Shown here piece by piece: positions 1-8,735 of a stretch of 64,000 bases of DNA. The position numbers and the translations under genes are program-made. This DNA comes from JBOEGW01 sp050633625. GTDB lineage: Bacteria > Pseudomonadota > Alphaproteobacteria > Rhodobacterales > Rhodobacteraceae. The notes beneath the pieces are model-generated. The model ran no database searches. It worked only from the letters and a program-made list of their open reading frames with translations, and was not told the origin of the DNA. The number at the start of each line of letters is the position of its first letter. Positions within the stretch are counted from its first letter, which is position 1. The stretch covers positions 1 to 64,000 of the forward strand of contig JBOEGW010000004.1 of assembly GCA_050633625.1 (NCBI GenBank). The letters run 5' to 3'.

Positions 1-1
1 T

Positions 2-22
2 GTGTCCAAAATCGTCGAGTAA
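2..22 (+). CDS. tuf: Elongation factor Tu, last codons (partial)
   Basis: The window opens inside a reading frame whose last residues are VSKIVE followed by TAA. This is the usual C-terminus of alphaproteobacterial EF-Tu, the GTPase that delivers aminoacyl-tRNA to the ribosome. It lies 80 bases before rpsJ, which is where tuf normally sits at the end of the str cluster. Only six codons are visible, so the call rests on this tail and on synteny. Confidence 0.7.
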   Translation: MSKIVE

Positions 23-102
23 ATCCCTTTTTGGGTTCGAAGAGGGTCTCCGGATGAGCCGGGGATCCTCCTATCAACTCTAACGCCGCGAAAGGCTCAA
101 AA

Positions 103-411
103 ATGCAAAGCCAAAACATTCGCATTCGGCTGAAGGCTTTTGATTACCGTGTACTGGATGCCAGCACGCAGGAAATCGTAAACACAGCTAAGCGTACGGG
201 CGCACAAGTGCGTGGCCCAATCCCGCTGCCGAACAAGATTGAAAAGTTCACGGTTCTCCGTGGGCCACACGTCAACAAGAAATCCCGCGATCAATTCGAG
301 ATCCGCACGCACAAGCGTCTGCTCGATATCGTTGACCCAACACCACAGACTGTGGAAGCGCTGATGAAGCTCGACCTCGCCGCTGGTGTTGACGTTCAGA
401 TTTCGGTCTAA
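103..411 (+). CDS. rpsJ: 30S ribosomal protein S10
   Basis: The 102-residue product has the normal S10 length and shows the family core [12 protein letters not shown] near the N-terminus and [18 protein letters not shown] in the second half. S10 belongs to the 30S head and, as NusE, also takes part in transcription antitermination (family knowledge). An AAAGG at 91-95 precedes the ATG. It is the first gene of the S10 cluster and is followed 13 bases later by rplC. Confidence 0.97.
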   Translation: MQSQNIRIRLKAFDYRVLDASTQEIVNTAKRTGAQVRGPIPLPNKIEKFTVLRGPHVNKKSRDQFEIRTHKRLLDIVDPTPQTVEALMKLDLAAGVDVQISV

Positions 412-424
412 GGAGGGGTATCTG

Positions 425-1159
425 ATGCGTTCTGGTATTCTCGCCAAAAAAGTCGGTATGACCCGGCTGTTCATGGAAGACGGTAAGCAGATTCCTGTGA
501 CCGTTCTTCAACTCGATAACCTGCAAGTGGTCGCTCAGCGCACCGCCGACAAAGACGGCTACACAGCTGTTCAACTCGGTGCTGGCTCCGCAAAAGCAAA
601 ACGCACATCGCAAGCAATGCGCGGTGTATTTGCTGCTGCAAAGGTTGAACCCAAACGTAAAATCGTGGAATTCCGCGTGACTGAAGATAACCTCATCGCA
701 ATTGGCGAAGAGCTGTCCGCAGAGCACTACGTGGAAGGCCAAAAGGTTGACGTTTCGGGCACTTCGATCGGTAAGGGTTTTGCCGGTGCGATGAAGCGTC
801 ACAACTTTGGTGGCCTTCGGGCGACTCACGGTGTGTCGATTTCGCACCGTTCGCACGGCTCGACGGGTCAATGTCAAGATCCGGGTCGCGTTTTCAAGGG
901 TAAGAAAATGGCTGGTCACATGGGTGCTGCCCGCGTGACGACTCAAAACCTTGAAGTGGTACGCACCGACGCTGGCCGTGGTCTCGTGTTTATCAAAGGC
1001 GCCGTTCCTGGCTCCAAAGGTGGCTGGGTCACGATCAAAGACGCCGTGAAGAAGAAGTTGCCTGAGGGTGTTCCTTTCCCGGCTGCTTTGAAATCGGCTG
1101 CCGCCGCTGCTCCGGCTGAGGCCGCTGCTGAGGCCCCCGAAGGAGGCGCTGAAGAATGA
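425..1159 (+). CDS. rplC: 50S ribosomal protein L3
   Basis: L3 organises the 3' domain of 23S rRNA near the peptidyl transferase centre. The ATG at 425 was chosen because homologues begin [13 protein letters not shown] and a strong AAGGAGG (410-416) precedes it; the frame stays open 39 bases further upstream. The product has 244 residues. The central loop with [20 protein letters not shown] is typical, and its Gln is the region methylated by PrmB in other bacteria. The last about 30 residues are an Ala/Glu-rich tail common in alphaproteobacterial L3. The stop overlaps the rplD start by four bases. Confidence 0.97.
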   Translation: MRSGILAKKVGMTRLFMEDGKQIPVTVLQLDNLQVVAQRTADKDGYTAVQLGAGSAKAKRTSQAMRGVFAAAKVEPKRKIVEFRVTEDNLIAIGEELSAEHYVEGQKVDVSGTSIGKGFAGAMKRHNFGGLRATHGVSISHRSHGSTGQCQDPGRVFKGKKMAGHMGAARVTTQNLEVVRTDAGRGLVFIKGAVPGSKGGWVTIKDAVKKKLPEGVPFPAALKSAAAAAPAEAAAEAPEGGAEE

Positions 1160-1773
1160 AACTTGACGTGATCAAACTCGATGGCGCCAAAGCTGGGTCG
1201 GTTGACCTGGATGAGGCCCTGTTCGGTCTGGAGCCGCGTGCGGACATCCTGCACCGTGTGGTTCGCTGGCAGCGCAACAATGCGCAGGCTGGTACCCACA
1301 AGGTAAAGACCCGCTCGGAAACTTCCTACTCTACGAAAAAGATCTACCGCCAAAAAGGCACAGGTGGCGCGCGCCACGGTGACCGTAACGCGCCGATCTT
1401 CCGTAAAGGTGGTATCTACAAAGGCCCAACACCGCGTTCGCACGGTCATGACTTGCCGAAGAAATTCCGCAAGCTTGGTCTGAAGCACGCGCTTTCTGCC
1501 AAAGCCCAAGCGGGTGAGTTGGTTGTGATCGACGCGCTTGATAGCGAAGGTAAAACTTCGGTTCTTGCGAAACAGGTTGCAAACCTTGGCTGGAAACGTG
1601 CTCTCATCATTGATGGGTCGGACGTGAACGAAAACTTCGCGAAAGCTGCCCGTAACATCGAAGGTTTGGATATCCTGCCAACGATGGGCGCTAACGTGTA
1701 CGACATCCTCAAGCGTGACACTCTCGTGCTCACGAAAGCGGGTGTTGAAGCTCTGGAGGCTCGTTTGAAATGA
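1156..1773 (+). CDS. rplD: 50S ribosomal protein L4
   Basis: A 205-residue L4 with the basic extended loop ([20 protein letters not shown], residues about 57-76) that reaches the peptide exit tunnel. In enterobacteria L4 autoregulates the S10 operon; whether that holds here cannot be seen. It overlaps rplC by ATGA and rplW by ATGA, so the three genes are probably translationally coupled. Confidence 0.97.
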   Translation: MKLDVIKLDGAKAGSVDLDEALFGLEPRADILHRVVRWQRNNAQAGTHKVKTRSETSYSTKKIYRQKGTGGARHGDRNAPIFRKGGIYKGPTPRSHGHDLPKKFRKLGLKHALSAKAQAGELVVIDALDSEGKTSVLAKQVANLGWKRALIIDGSDVNENFAKAARNIEGLDILPTMGANVYDILKRDTLVLTKAGVEALEARLK

Positions 1774-2066
1774 CCGAAAAAGCTGCACTTTATGACGTGA
1801 TCCGCAAGCCGATCATCACTGAAAAAACAACAATGGCGTCTGAAAATGGCGCAGTGGTTTTTGAAGTGGCAATCGACAGCAATAAGCCACAGATCAAAGA
1901 AGCTGTTGAAGCGCTCTTTGGTGTGAAGGTCAAAGCTGTCAACACGACGATCACCAAAGGCAAAACCAAGCGTTTCCGGGGTAAACTCGGCAAACGTAAG
2001 GATGTCAAAAAGGCATATGTGACGCTCGAAGAGGGCAACACAATCGACGTATCCACTGGCCTCTAA
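1770..2066 (+). CDS. rplW: 50S ribosomal protein L23
   Basis: A 98-residue L23 with the family opening [14 protein letters not shown]23 lines the exit of the nascent-chain tunnel and is the docking site for trigger factor and SRP (family knowledge). It starts inside the rplD stop (ATGA overlap). Unlike the standard S10 order, rplB does not follow directly: a strong terminator and about 2.5 kb of unrelated genes intervene. Confidence 0.97.
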   Translation: MTEKAALYDVIRKPIITEKTTMASENGAVVFEVAIDSNKPQIKEAVEALFGVKVKAVNTTITKGKTKRFRGKLGKRKDVKKAYVTLEEGNTIDVSTGL

Positions 2067-2107
2067 GGGTTTGTGGCGGGCGATGCGCCCGACGTTGACA
2101 TGTTTAG

Positions 2108-2141
2108 AAAGGCCCCCGGCGCAATCCCGGGGGCCTTTTTC
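2108..2141 (+). terminator. Intrinsic terminator after rplW
   Basis: A perfect 10-bp stem (AGGCCCCCGG at 2110-2119 with CCGGGGGCCT at 2127-2136) is followed by a T run. It closes the rpsJ-rplC-rplD-rplW module and implies that rplB and later genes need a separate promoter. Confidence 0.9.
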
Positions 2142-2183
2142 GTGCCGGTTGCTTCAAGGTCCGCGAGAGGCTAGGCTCCTGTC

Positions 2184-2360
2184 ATGAAACATGTCCCCAA
2201 AGAAACGACTGACGACGCGCTTATTCAGGAATTCTTGAATAAAGGCGGCACGGTGAGTGTTGGAAAAACAAAACCATTGGCTGCTGAACTGGGCTTGAGC
2301 AACAATGTTTGGAACAACAAGCTCACCAAAGAAGAAAAAGCCGCGCGCGACAAAAAGTAG
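2184..2360 (+). CDS. Small conserved-type hypothetical protein (58 aa)
   Basis: A short plus-strand frame (ATG at 2184, TAG at 2358-2360) encodes a 58-residue hydrophilic, Lys-rich protein. The segment KTKPLAAELGLSNNVWNNKL (about residues 33-52) reads like a helix-turn-helix-like stretch, but I do not recognise the family. It sits just behind the rplW terminator and before the L,D-transpeptidase gene. There is no strong Shine-Dalgarno. Composition and lack of an overlapping gene make it plausible; function is unknown. Confidence 0.5.
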   Translation: MKHVPKETTDDALIQEFLNKGGTVSVGKTKPLAAELGLSNNVWNNKLTKEEKAARDKK

Positions 2361-2450
2361 ATGCAAACGCCTTTGTGAGCCTGTTTGGGCTTGAACCTTA
2401 CCTGTGTCGTGACAGACAATGGGCGGGTATATTCAGAAGGATTTGCTGCC

Positions 2451-3122
2451 ATGCTCACCCGACGCCATTTTGTAATGACCTCTGCTGCACTATTTTCTGC
2501 GCCTTTGTTGGGCGCGGCGCCAGCGCTGTCTGCGCCTGTGTCGCCCTCGTCAAAATGGGATGCGTGGGATGCGCAAATCACGCCTGCGAATTATGACCCG
2601 GCGACCTCGAACCCATGGGGGTTCCATCGCCGGTTCTTGCCACAACGCGTGGAAGCCAACGCAGGCCTGACGCCGGGTGACCTTCATGTGGATGCTGTCG
2701 CACGCTATTTGTACCACATTGGCACCGATGGCACAGCGATGCGCTATGGGGTGGCGATTGCGCGCGGAAATCTTTACGAGCCGGGAGTGTACCGCGTGGG
2801 TCGCAAGGCGAAGTGGCCAACCTGGACGCCAACGGCGGCGATGATCAAACGTGATCCGGGGCTTTATAAGCAACACGAAGGCGGAATGGACGCCGGGCCA
2901 AACAATCCGCTCGGATCACGCGCGTTCTATTTGTACCGCGGCAATCGTGACACCTATTTGCGCATTCACGGCTCACCTGCGCCGCGGTCTATCGGGGGGC
3001 GTGCAAGCTCTGGCTGCGTGCGGATGGTAATGGCGCATATTAATGGTTTGTACCCTTATGTTTCTAAGGGTGTGACGGCGCATTTGCATCCGCCCGAAGA
3101 CATGATTTCGGCGCGCAGCTAA
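2451..3122 (+). CDS. L,D-transpeptidase (YkuD family), exported
   Basis: A 223-residue exported enzyme predicted to form or exchange peptidoglycan cross-links or to attach proteins to the wall. The ATG at 2451 gives a signal peptide with an RR pair (MLTRRHFVMTSAALF), Tat-like or Sec, ending near ALSA about residue 28. The YkuD signature is complete: His173 in RIHGS and the nucleophile Cys189 in SSGCVRM. The frame is open upstream to 2385, but that extension would bury the signal peptide. It lies between ribosomal modules on the same strand with no evident link to translation. The exact cross-link type cannot be inferred. Confidence 0.88.
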   Translation: MLTRRHFVMTSAALFSAPLLGAAPALSAPVSPSSKWDAWDAQITPANYDPATSNPWGFHRRFLPQRVEANAGLTPGDLHVDAVARYLYHIGTDGTAMRYGVAIARGNLYEPGVYRVGRKAKWPTWTPTAAMIKRDPGLYKQHEGGMDAGPNNPLGSRAFYLYRGNRDTYLRIHGSPAPRSIGGRASSGCVRMVMAHINGLYPYVSKGVTAHLHPPEDMISARS

Positions 3123-3132
3123 ATCAGACGAC

Positions 3133-3420
3133 TTAACTTGTGGCTTCTCCGGGTGCGCGCGAGCAAATCGGACGGCCATTTGTGGCGCGGAGTGGCAAGA
3201 AGGTTGTCTCGACCGGACCAACGTGGCGATAGACGTAACAGCCGTCTACGGGGTCGATTTTGACCGCTGTGAGATCCTGATAGGGCGCGGCGATTTCCAA
3301 TACGCCTTCGGGCACCTCCGCAAAGAACTCGCTTGGGGCTGTCGCGGCAAAGTCGCCTGCTTGGCAGGCCATAAGAACCCAAGGCAAACTTGCCAATATC
3401 AGGATTGGTTTCGTCATCAA
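3133..3420 (-). CDS. Small putative lipoprotein
   Basis: A 95-residue minus-strand product with a short hydrophobic leader and a lipobox (LMAC, Cys19), so probably lipid-modified and held in the cell envelope. Beyond the leader I see no known domain; there are two further Cys residues in the mature part (DGCYVY and RPICSR) that could form a disulfide. It is convergent with the L,D-transpeptidase gene, their stops about 10 bases apart. The start may be the first or second ATG (3420 or 3417). Confidence 0.6.
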   Translation of the reverse strand: MMTKPILILASLPWVLMACQAGDFAATAPSEFFAEVPEGVLEIAAPYQDLTAVKIDPVDGCYVYRHVGPVETTFLPLRATNGRPICSRAPGEATS

Positions 3421-3619
3421 ATCAGTCTCCTACGTGTTAGGGGCAGAATGGCGTAAGGATATCCAGAAGACCAGCATGTATTCCGCGCGTTGGCCTTTGC
3501 TTCGCCGTATTTCCTCAAATTTTCCCAAAAACCGCCATTCTTCGCCCGCAGGTTGTTTGCCTAGATTTTTTTGCTTTTTTCTGTGGGCGCATTGTGCGCC
3601 AAAACCAAGGAATGTCGAT

Positions 3620-3982
3620 ATGGAATACGGGCGTATTAAGCCGCTTGAGGGCACCAATGGATATGTGCCGACAGCATTTACGAAGAAATCCATTAAGGAA
3701 ATGCTCGAAGAAGAGGCACGCGCACTTGCTGAGGCGGGAGAGGCCGAAAAGGCAGCGCAGGCGCAAGCTTTGAGCGCGCAAACCGCTCAACCTGAGAAAG
3801 TGAGCCAGGGTGATCTGGATGAACCAGACGCGCCCAAGGCGTTGGAGGCTTCTTGGTTGCAACAACCGCCGCATATGCGCGCCGCCGCGCCTCAGAACGT
3901 CGATGTCATCGCGCGCCTAAAAGAGCGCGAAGAAACCACGGCCAAGCCGCGTTCGTTCTTTCGACGTTTGATTGGCGGCTAG
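3620..3982 (+). CDS. Hypothetical acidic protein with basic C-terminus
   Basis: The ATG at 3620 gives 120 residues. Residues about 22-65 are Glu/Ala/Gln-rich and probably helical or coiled coil, and the protein ends in a basic aromatic patch (PRSFFRRLIGG). The frame is open to 3434 upstream, but that part has no coding character. No family recognised. It sits alone between the lipoprotein gene and the DUF2200 gene. Confidence 0.5.
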   Translation: MEYGRIKPLEGTNGYVPTAFTKKSIKEMLEEEARALAEAGEAEKAAQAQALSAQTAQPEKVSQGDLDEPDAPKALEASWLQQPPHMRAAAPQNVDVIARLKEREETTAKPRSFFRRLIGG

Positions 3983-4048
3983 ATCTGCCCTCTTTCGTGC
4001 TGCCCAAGATGCGCATAAGATCGGGCGTATAATACTGAGGAGGGAACA

Positions 4049-4399
4049 TTGGCCGGACACCGCATCTTCAAAATGAGTTTCGCAAGCGTTTATCCGCATT
4101 ACGTGACAAAGGCAGAACGAAAAGGGCGCAGTCAGGCTGAGGTGGATGAGATCATCTGCTGGCTGACAGGGCTGGACGCTGCTGGATTGGCGCAGGCGCT
4201 TCAGGACAAACGCGATTTTGAAACCTTCTTTGAAACCGCCCCTTCGATGAACCCGAACCGCGCGCTGATAACGGGTGTGGTCTGCGGTGTGCGGGTGGAG
4301 GAGGTCGAAGACCCGCTGATGAAGGAAATCAGATTGCTGGACAAGCTCATTGATGAATTGGCGAAGGGCAAAGCAATGGATAAGATTTTGCGGGGGTAA
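4049..4399 (+). CDS. DUF2200 domain protein
   Basis: A 116-residue protein matching the DUF2200 pattern: [20 protein letters not shown] at the N-terminus and [12 protein letters not shown] in the middle. The biochemical role of the family is not known to me. The start is TTG at 4049, supported by GAGGAGGG (4037-4044) and because family members carry the HRI..MSFAS segment that an ATG start at 4073 would cut. It is the last gene before the rplB module. Confidence 0.8.
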   Translation: MAGHRIFKMSFASVYPHYVTKAERKGRSQAEVDEIICWLTGLDAAGLAQALQDKRDFETFFETAPSMNPNRALITGVVCGVRVEEVEDPLMKEIRLLDKLIDELAKGKAMDKILRG

Positions 4400-4530
4400 T
4401 GCGCTCGATCTCTTTGAAGGCACCGCGGCACACACGGCATCCGCGAAAGGGTCTCGCCCCTCAATCCCAATAAAACATGCACCCCCTATAGACTCGGTTT
4501 CCCAACCCCGCTATACGCTGCCAATCTCTC

Positions 4531-4662
4531 GGCCCCGGATTCGTTCTGGGGCCTTGTGATGTTTGGAATTTGGGCACCTACGGGGGCCTACAAAACGGCC
4601 ACCTACGGGGGGCTATAACGAAGGTGGGGAAACCTGCCGCAAAGCAACGGAAGACAGAAAGC
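4531..4662 (+). promoter_or_regulatory. rplB leader: hairpin and spaced direct repeat
   Basis: Before rplB there is a GGCCCC...GGGGCC stem (4531-4536 with 4548-4553), without a clear T run, then a direct repeat of about 16 bases (CACCTACGGGGGCCTA at 4575-4590 and a near copy at 4600-4615, 25 bases apart). A TATAGA at 4487-4492 could be a -10 element but has no good -35 partner. A leader is expected because the terminator after rplW separates this module; the regulatory meaning is inference. Confidence 0.35.
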
Positions 4663-5505
<843 letters not shown>

Positions 5506-5508
5506 ACT

Positions 5509-5787
5509 ATGGCACGTTCTGTATGGAAAGGCCCTTTTGTTGACTCATACGTCCTCAAGAAGGCCGAAAAGTCCCGCGAGTCGGGTCGCAATGAAGTCAT
5601 CAAAATTTGGTCGCGCCGCTCGACGATCCTGCCCCAATTCGTGGGTCTGACGTTTGGCGTTTACAACGGGAAAAAACACATTCCTGTCAATGTAACCGAA
5701 GAAATGATCGGTCAGAAGTTCGGTGAATATGCACCGACCCGTACCTACTACGGGCATGCTGCCGACAAAAAAGCGAAGCGGAAGTAA
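5509..5787 (+). CDS. rpsS: 30S ribosomal protein S19
   Basis: A 92-residue S19 with the family opening [11 protein letters not shown] and the C-terminal FAPTRT-like [12 protein letters not shown]. It binds 16S rRNA in the head together with S13. Three bases separate it from both rplB and rplV. Confidence 0.97.
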   Translation: MARSVWKGPFVDSYVLKKAEKSRESGRNEVIKIWSRRSTILPQFVGLTFGVYNGKKHIPVNVTEEMIGQKFGEYAPTRTYYGHAADKKAKRK

Positions 5788-5790
5788 GTC

Positions 5791-6171
5791 ATGGGCAAGG
5801 ATAAGAACCCCCGCCGCGTGGCAGATAACGAAGCAATGGCGAAAACACGCATGCTCCGTACTTCCCCGCAAAAGCTGAACCTGGTGGCTCAGATGATCCG
5901 TGGCAAGAAAGTGGACAAGGCTCTGGCCGACCTCACCTTCTCGAAAAAGCGGATCGCTATGGATGTGAAGAAATGTCTTCAGTCCGCCATCGCTAATGCT
6001 GAGAACAACCACAACCTTGACGTTGACGAGCTGATCGTCGCGGAAGCGTTTGTGGGCAAAAACCTTGTGATGAAGCGTGGCCGTCCGCGGGCACGTGGCC
6101 GTTACGGCGCTATCAAAAAGCCGTTTTCGGAGATCACCATCAAGGTGCGTCAAGTTGAGGAGCAAGCCTAA
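5791..6171 (+). CDS. rplV: 50S ribosomal protein L22
   Basis: A 126-residue L22 whose extended hairpin ([17 protein letters not shown], about residues 92-108) reaches the nascent-chain tunnel and is where macrolide resistance changes occur in other species. The TAA stop overlaps the rpsC ATG by one base (TAATG). Confidence 0.97.
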   Translation: MGKDKNPRRVADNEAMAKTRMLRTSPQKLNLVAQMIRGKKVDKALADLTFSKKRIAMDVKKCLQSAIANAENNHNLDVDELIVAEAFVGKNLVMKRGRPRARGRYGAIKKPFSEITIKVRQVEEQA

Positions 6172-6881
6172 TGGGTCAGAAAGTCAATCCGATTGGCATG
6201 CGCCTTCAGGTCAACCGTACCTGGGACAGCCGCTGGTACGCCGATACCGCTGAATACGGTGATCTTCTTATGGAAGACATCAAGATGCGTGAATTCATCG
6301 GTGAAGAGTGCAAACAAGCCGGCATCAGCCGTGTGATCATTGAACGTCCGCACAAAAAGTGCCGCGTCACAATCCACACTGCGCGTCCCGGTGTCATCAT
6401 TGGTAAGAAAGGCGCGGACATTGAAGTGCTCCGCAAGAAGCTCGCCAACCTGACAGACTCTGAGTTGCACTTGAACATCGTTGAAGTTCGCAAGCCTGAG
6501 CTGGACGCCGCACTTGTGGCTGAAAGCATCGCGCAGCAGCTTGAGCGCCGTGTGTCTTTCCGTCGTGCGATGAAGCGCGCTGGTCAGAACGCAATGCGTA
6601 TGGGTGCCCTTGGTATTCGTGTGAACTGTGCTGGCCGTCTTGGCGGTGCAGAGATCGCGCGGACAGAGTGGATCCGTGAAGGCCGTGTGCCTTTGCATAC
6701 GCTTCGCGCTGACATCGATTACGCTCCGGCCGAAGCCATGACTCCTTACGGGATCATCGGCATTAAGGTCTGGATCTTTAAAGGTGAGATCATGGAACAT
6801 GATCCAGCCGCGCGTGATCGTCGCCAGCAGGAACTCCAAGAAGGCCCGGCCCCTCGTGGTGCCATGGGCGGCCGTCGGTAA
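6171..6881 (+). CDS. rpsC: 30S ribosomal protein S3
   Basis: A 236-residue S3 starting [12 protein letters not shown]. The type-2 KH domain with GKKG in the [16 protein letters not shown] segment (about residues 72-87) and the C-terminal S3 domain ([11 protein letters not shown]...) are both present. It lines the mRNA entry site. It overlaps rplV by one base and is followed by rplP after 12 bases. Confidence 0.97.
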   Translation: MGQKVNPIGMRLQVNRTWDSRWYADTAEYGDLLMEDIKMREFIGEECKQAGISRVIIERPHKKCRVTIHTARPGVIIGKKGADIEVLRKKLANLTDSELHLNIVEVRKPELDAALVAESIAQQLERRVSFRRAMKRAGQNAMRMGALGIRVNCAGRLGGAEIARTEWIREGRVPLHTLRADIDYAPAEAMTPYGIIGIKVWIFKGEIMEHDPAARDRRQQELQEGPAPRGAMGGRR

Positions 6882-6893
6882 GGAGACAGTAAA

Positions 6894-7307
6894 ATGCTGC
6901 AACCAAAGCGTACAAAATTCCGCAAAATGCACAAAGGCCGGATCAAAGGCCAAGCAAAAGGCGGGTCTGATCTGAACTTTGGGTCTTATGGCCTCAAAGC
7001 TCTCCAACCTGAGCGTGTCACTGCGCGTCAGATCGAAGCTGCACGTCGTGCGATGACGCGTCACATGAAGCGTCAAGGTCGTGTCTGGATCCGGATTTTC
7101 CCGGATGTCGCCGTGTCCTCCAAACCCGTCGAAGTTCGTATGGGTAAAGGTAAAGGTTCGGTCGATTTCTGGGCGGCAAAGGTGAAGCCTGGCCGGATCA
7201 TGTTTGAGATCGATGGCGTGTCGGACGAAGTCGCCCGCGAGGCCCTGCGCCTTGCTGCGATGAAGCTCCCGATCAAGACCCGCACCGTGGTACGTGAAGA
7301 TTGGTAA
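6894..7307 (+). CDS. rplP: 50S ribosomal protein L16
   Basis: A 137-residue L16 with the N-terminal [16 protein letters not shown] and the loop [20 protein letters not shown] that sits near the A-site tRNA elbow. A GGAGA (6881-6886) precedes the start. In the canonical operon rpmC follows at once; here two strong hairpins close the module and 3.8 kb of other genes intervene. Confidence 0.97.
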   Translation: MLQPKRTKFRKMHKGRIKGQAKGGSDLNFGSYGLKALQPERVTARQIEAARRAMTRHMKRQGRVWIRIFPDVAVSSKPVEVRMGKGKGSVDFWAAKVKPGRIMFEIDGVSDEVAREALRLAAMKLPIKTRTVVREDW

Positions 7308-7316
7308 CAATCTTCA

Positions 7317-7405
7317 CGAGTGCGGTGTAGCGGGTTTCACAGAAACCTGCGGGCCGCACTCGGTTTGAAAAAATAAGAAGGGCGGGGACTTCCCCGCCCT
7401 TTTTC
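7317..7405. terminator. Tandem hairpins, probably bidirectional terminator
   Basis: First structure: a 9-bp stem (CGAGTGCGG 7317-7325 with CCGCACTCG 7354-7362) enclosing an inner stem (GCGGGTTT 7330-7337 with AAACCTGC 7343-7350, one G-U). Second: AGGGCGGGG (7379-7387) with CCCCGCCCT (7392-7400) followed by five T. On the minus strand the same stem is followed by a T-rich stretch, so it probably also ends the convergent small basic-protein gene, whose stop lies at 7405-7407. Confidence 0.88.
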
Positions 7406-7653
7406 TATCGGGCCTTGTTCGACTGCGAGAGGACCGACCCAGCCAGTTTCTTAGTATTGGAGTTATACTTTTTTCCCGAAACGACTTTCGAAGCAGTGGT
7501 TTCAACACGGCCGCTAGTTTGTTTCGTCGTCTTGCGTTGAGCGAGGGCAGAGCCAGCGAGGCTTTTTGCCGTCTTGGATGCTCTCGGATTGGAAAGAGTT
7601 TTGGAAGCACGCGATGCGATGCCGGATGACGTTTTCTTTGAGTTCCGAGCCAT
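7405..7653 (-). CDS. Small basic Ser/Lys-rich repeat protein
   Basis: An 82-residue, strongly basic, low-complexity protein with two imperfect repeats: SRASKTLSNPRASKTAKSLA plus GSALAQ in the first half and TASKVVSGKKYNSNTKKLA plus GSVLSQ in the second. The ASK..TL...SKT.KSLAGSALSQ pattern recurs in small uncharacterised proteins of many proteobacteria; function unknown. AGGAGA stands about 7 bases before the ATG. Upstream, GTTAATA occurs twice in tandem (7670-7683). The basic composition would suit nucleic-acid binding, which is only inference. Confidence 0.7.
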   Translation of the reverse strand: MARNSKKTSSGIASRASKTLSNPRASKTAKSLAGSALAQRKTTKQTSGRVETTASKVVSGKKYNSNTKKLAGSVLSQSNKAR

Positions 7654-7997
7654 AATTATCTCCTAGTTGGTTAATAGTTAATAGGAGATTAAATGTGTTC
7701 CGAGATCGCGTTTTCAAGAACATTGCGAGAACTTTTGGGGTCAGGAACGGCCGAATCTGATCTAGGGTGGGCGCCGTACTGCATCAGGGGTCGCCGCTTG
7801 ATCGCGCAACCCTGCGCTGGCTCTGTGCGGCAAACCCCATCGTCAATGCGCCCTCCCAGGGGGAGGATCGGGCGCACCGTGGGCTGGTCGCCCACGCCGG
7901 AGGTGTCAAAGGGGATTTGTTCGTATTGCCCAGACTTTACCGGGGCGCGGCCCGCGGGCCTCGAAGAAACCTGCTCCACCGCACGCAAGTGGTCGCA
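7654..7997. other. GC-rich intergenic region with hairpins, no supported gene
   Basis: This 344-base stretch between two minus-strand genes has open frames on both strands, but none has a convincing start, ribosome binding site or recognisable protein. It contains inverted repeats, notably GTGGGC (7879-7884) with GCCCAC (7890-7895) and a bulged GCGCC-CTCCC / GGGAG-GGGCGC structure around 7849-7874. It could hold a structured RNA or a decayed gene; neither can be decided here. Confidence 0.4.
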
Positions 7998-8618
7998 TCA
8001 AACCCACTTGTAGTTAAAGCTAACCGAGACTCGCTCATCTTCCGCCATATTCATCGGCACCTCATGACGGAGCCAGCTTTCCCAGAGCAGCACATCGCCA
8101 ACGGCGGGTTTGGCGTAGACGAAGGTTTTTAGTTCTTCGCGGGCGTCTTTGCGACGAGGTGGTGCGGCCATCATGCGGGCGGAACGTGGGTCTTCGAGTT
8201 TTAGCGCGCTGGCCCCTTCGGGCATGGACACATAGGTCGTGCCGGAAATGACAGAGTGCGGGTGGATGTGCGAGGAATGCGTGCCGCCTTCGGGCAGAAT
8301 GTTGATCCACAAATCCTCCAGCACCAGCGTCCGCCCATCCAGATCAAACTCCAAGTCCTGCGCAAAGGCGGCAACATGTTTGTCCAGCGCGTCGACCATG
8401 TCCTTAAAGATTGGAAACCGCCACGGCAGGTCGGTGAGCGAGGCGTAGGAGGTATAGCCGGGGTATCCGTTTTCCTCACACCACTCTTGGCCCGCCTCAT
8501 CGTCTTCAGCGATTGTAAAACAGGACGCTTCCAGTTCAGTCGCATCGACGGCAGGTCCATGCTCAGACAAAGGGGCGCGGTAAAGGCGGGTCACGAAGAG
8601 GGATTTAATATCAGCCAT
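7998..8618 (-). CDS. TIGR02466-type putative 2OG-Fe(II) oxygenase
   Basis: A 206-residue protein of the TIGR02466 type, a group of putative 2-oxoglutarate/iron oxygenases. The cupin-like core shows THSSHIHPHSVISGTTYV (His metal ligands about residues 115-119), then GDVLLWESWLRHEVP with a distal His and an Arg in the following EDERVSVSFNYKW. The substrate is not known. It is a single minus-strand gene inside the ribosomal region, upstream of the GC-rich spacer. Confidence 0.78.
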   Translation of the reverse strand: MADIKSLFVTRLYRAPLSEHGPAVDATELEASCFTIAEDDEAGQEWCEENGYPGYTSYASLTDLPWRFPIFKDMVDALDKHVAAFAQDLEFDLDGRTLVLEDLWINILPEGGTHSSHIHPHSVISGTTYVSMPEGASALKLEDPRSARMMAAPPRRKDAREELKTFVYAKPAVGDVLLWESWLRHEVPMNMAEDERVSVSFNYKWV

Positions 8619-8735
8619 GGCTTCGTATAGCCCAGCTGCGTTTTCCGTGCGAGGGCCGTTTGCCTGCGAATCCGGCCACGATTTGACTCAGAGCGGGAAA
8701 CCCCGCTTAAATGGGGGCAGAATCATATAAACTGA

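Noticed and set aside
2067..4662. Insert between rplW and rplB as a mobile element
   Set aside because: No transposase, integrase, terminal inverted repeats or target duplications were seen; composition is like the surroundings.
6168..7310. 380-codon minus-strand open frame opposite rpsC and rplP
   Set aside because: Shadow of two certain ribosomal genes.
7654..7700. Possible EcfG-type promoter (GGAAC) before the basic repeat protein gene
   Set aside because: GGAAC is present on the minus strand, but the expected GTT at 16-17 bases is missing.
7767..8132. Plus-strand open frame running into the oxygenase gene
   Set aside because: Overlaps the 3' end of a well-supported minus-strand gene, lacks a ribosome binding site and has no recognisable domain.
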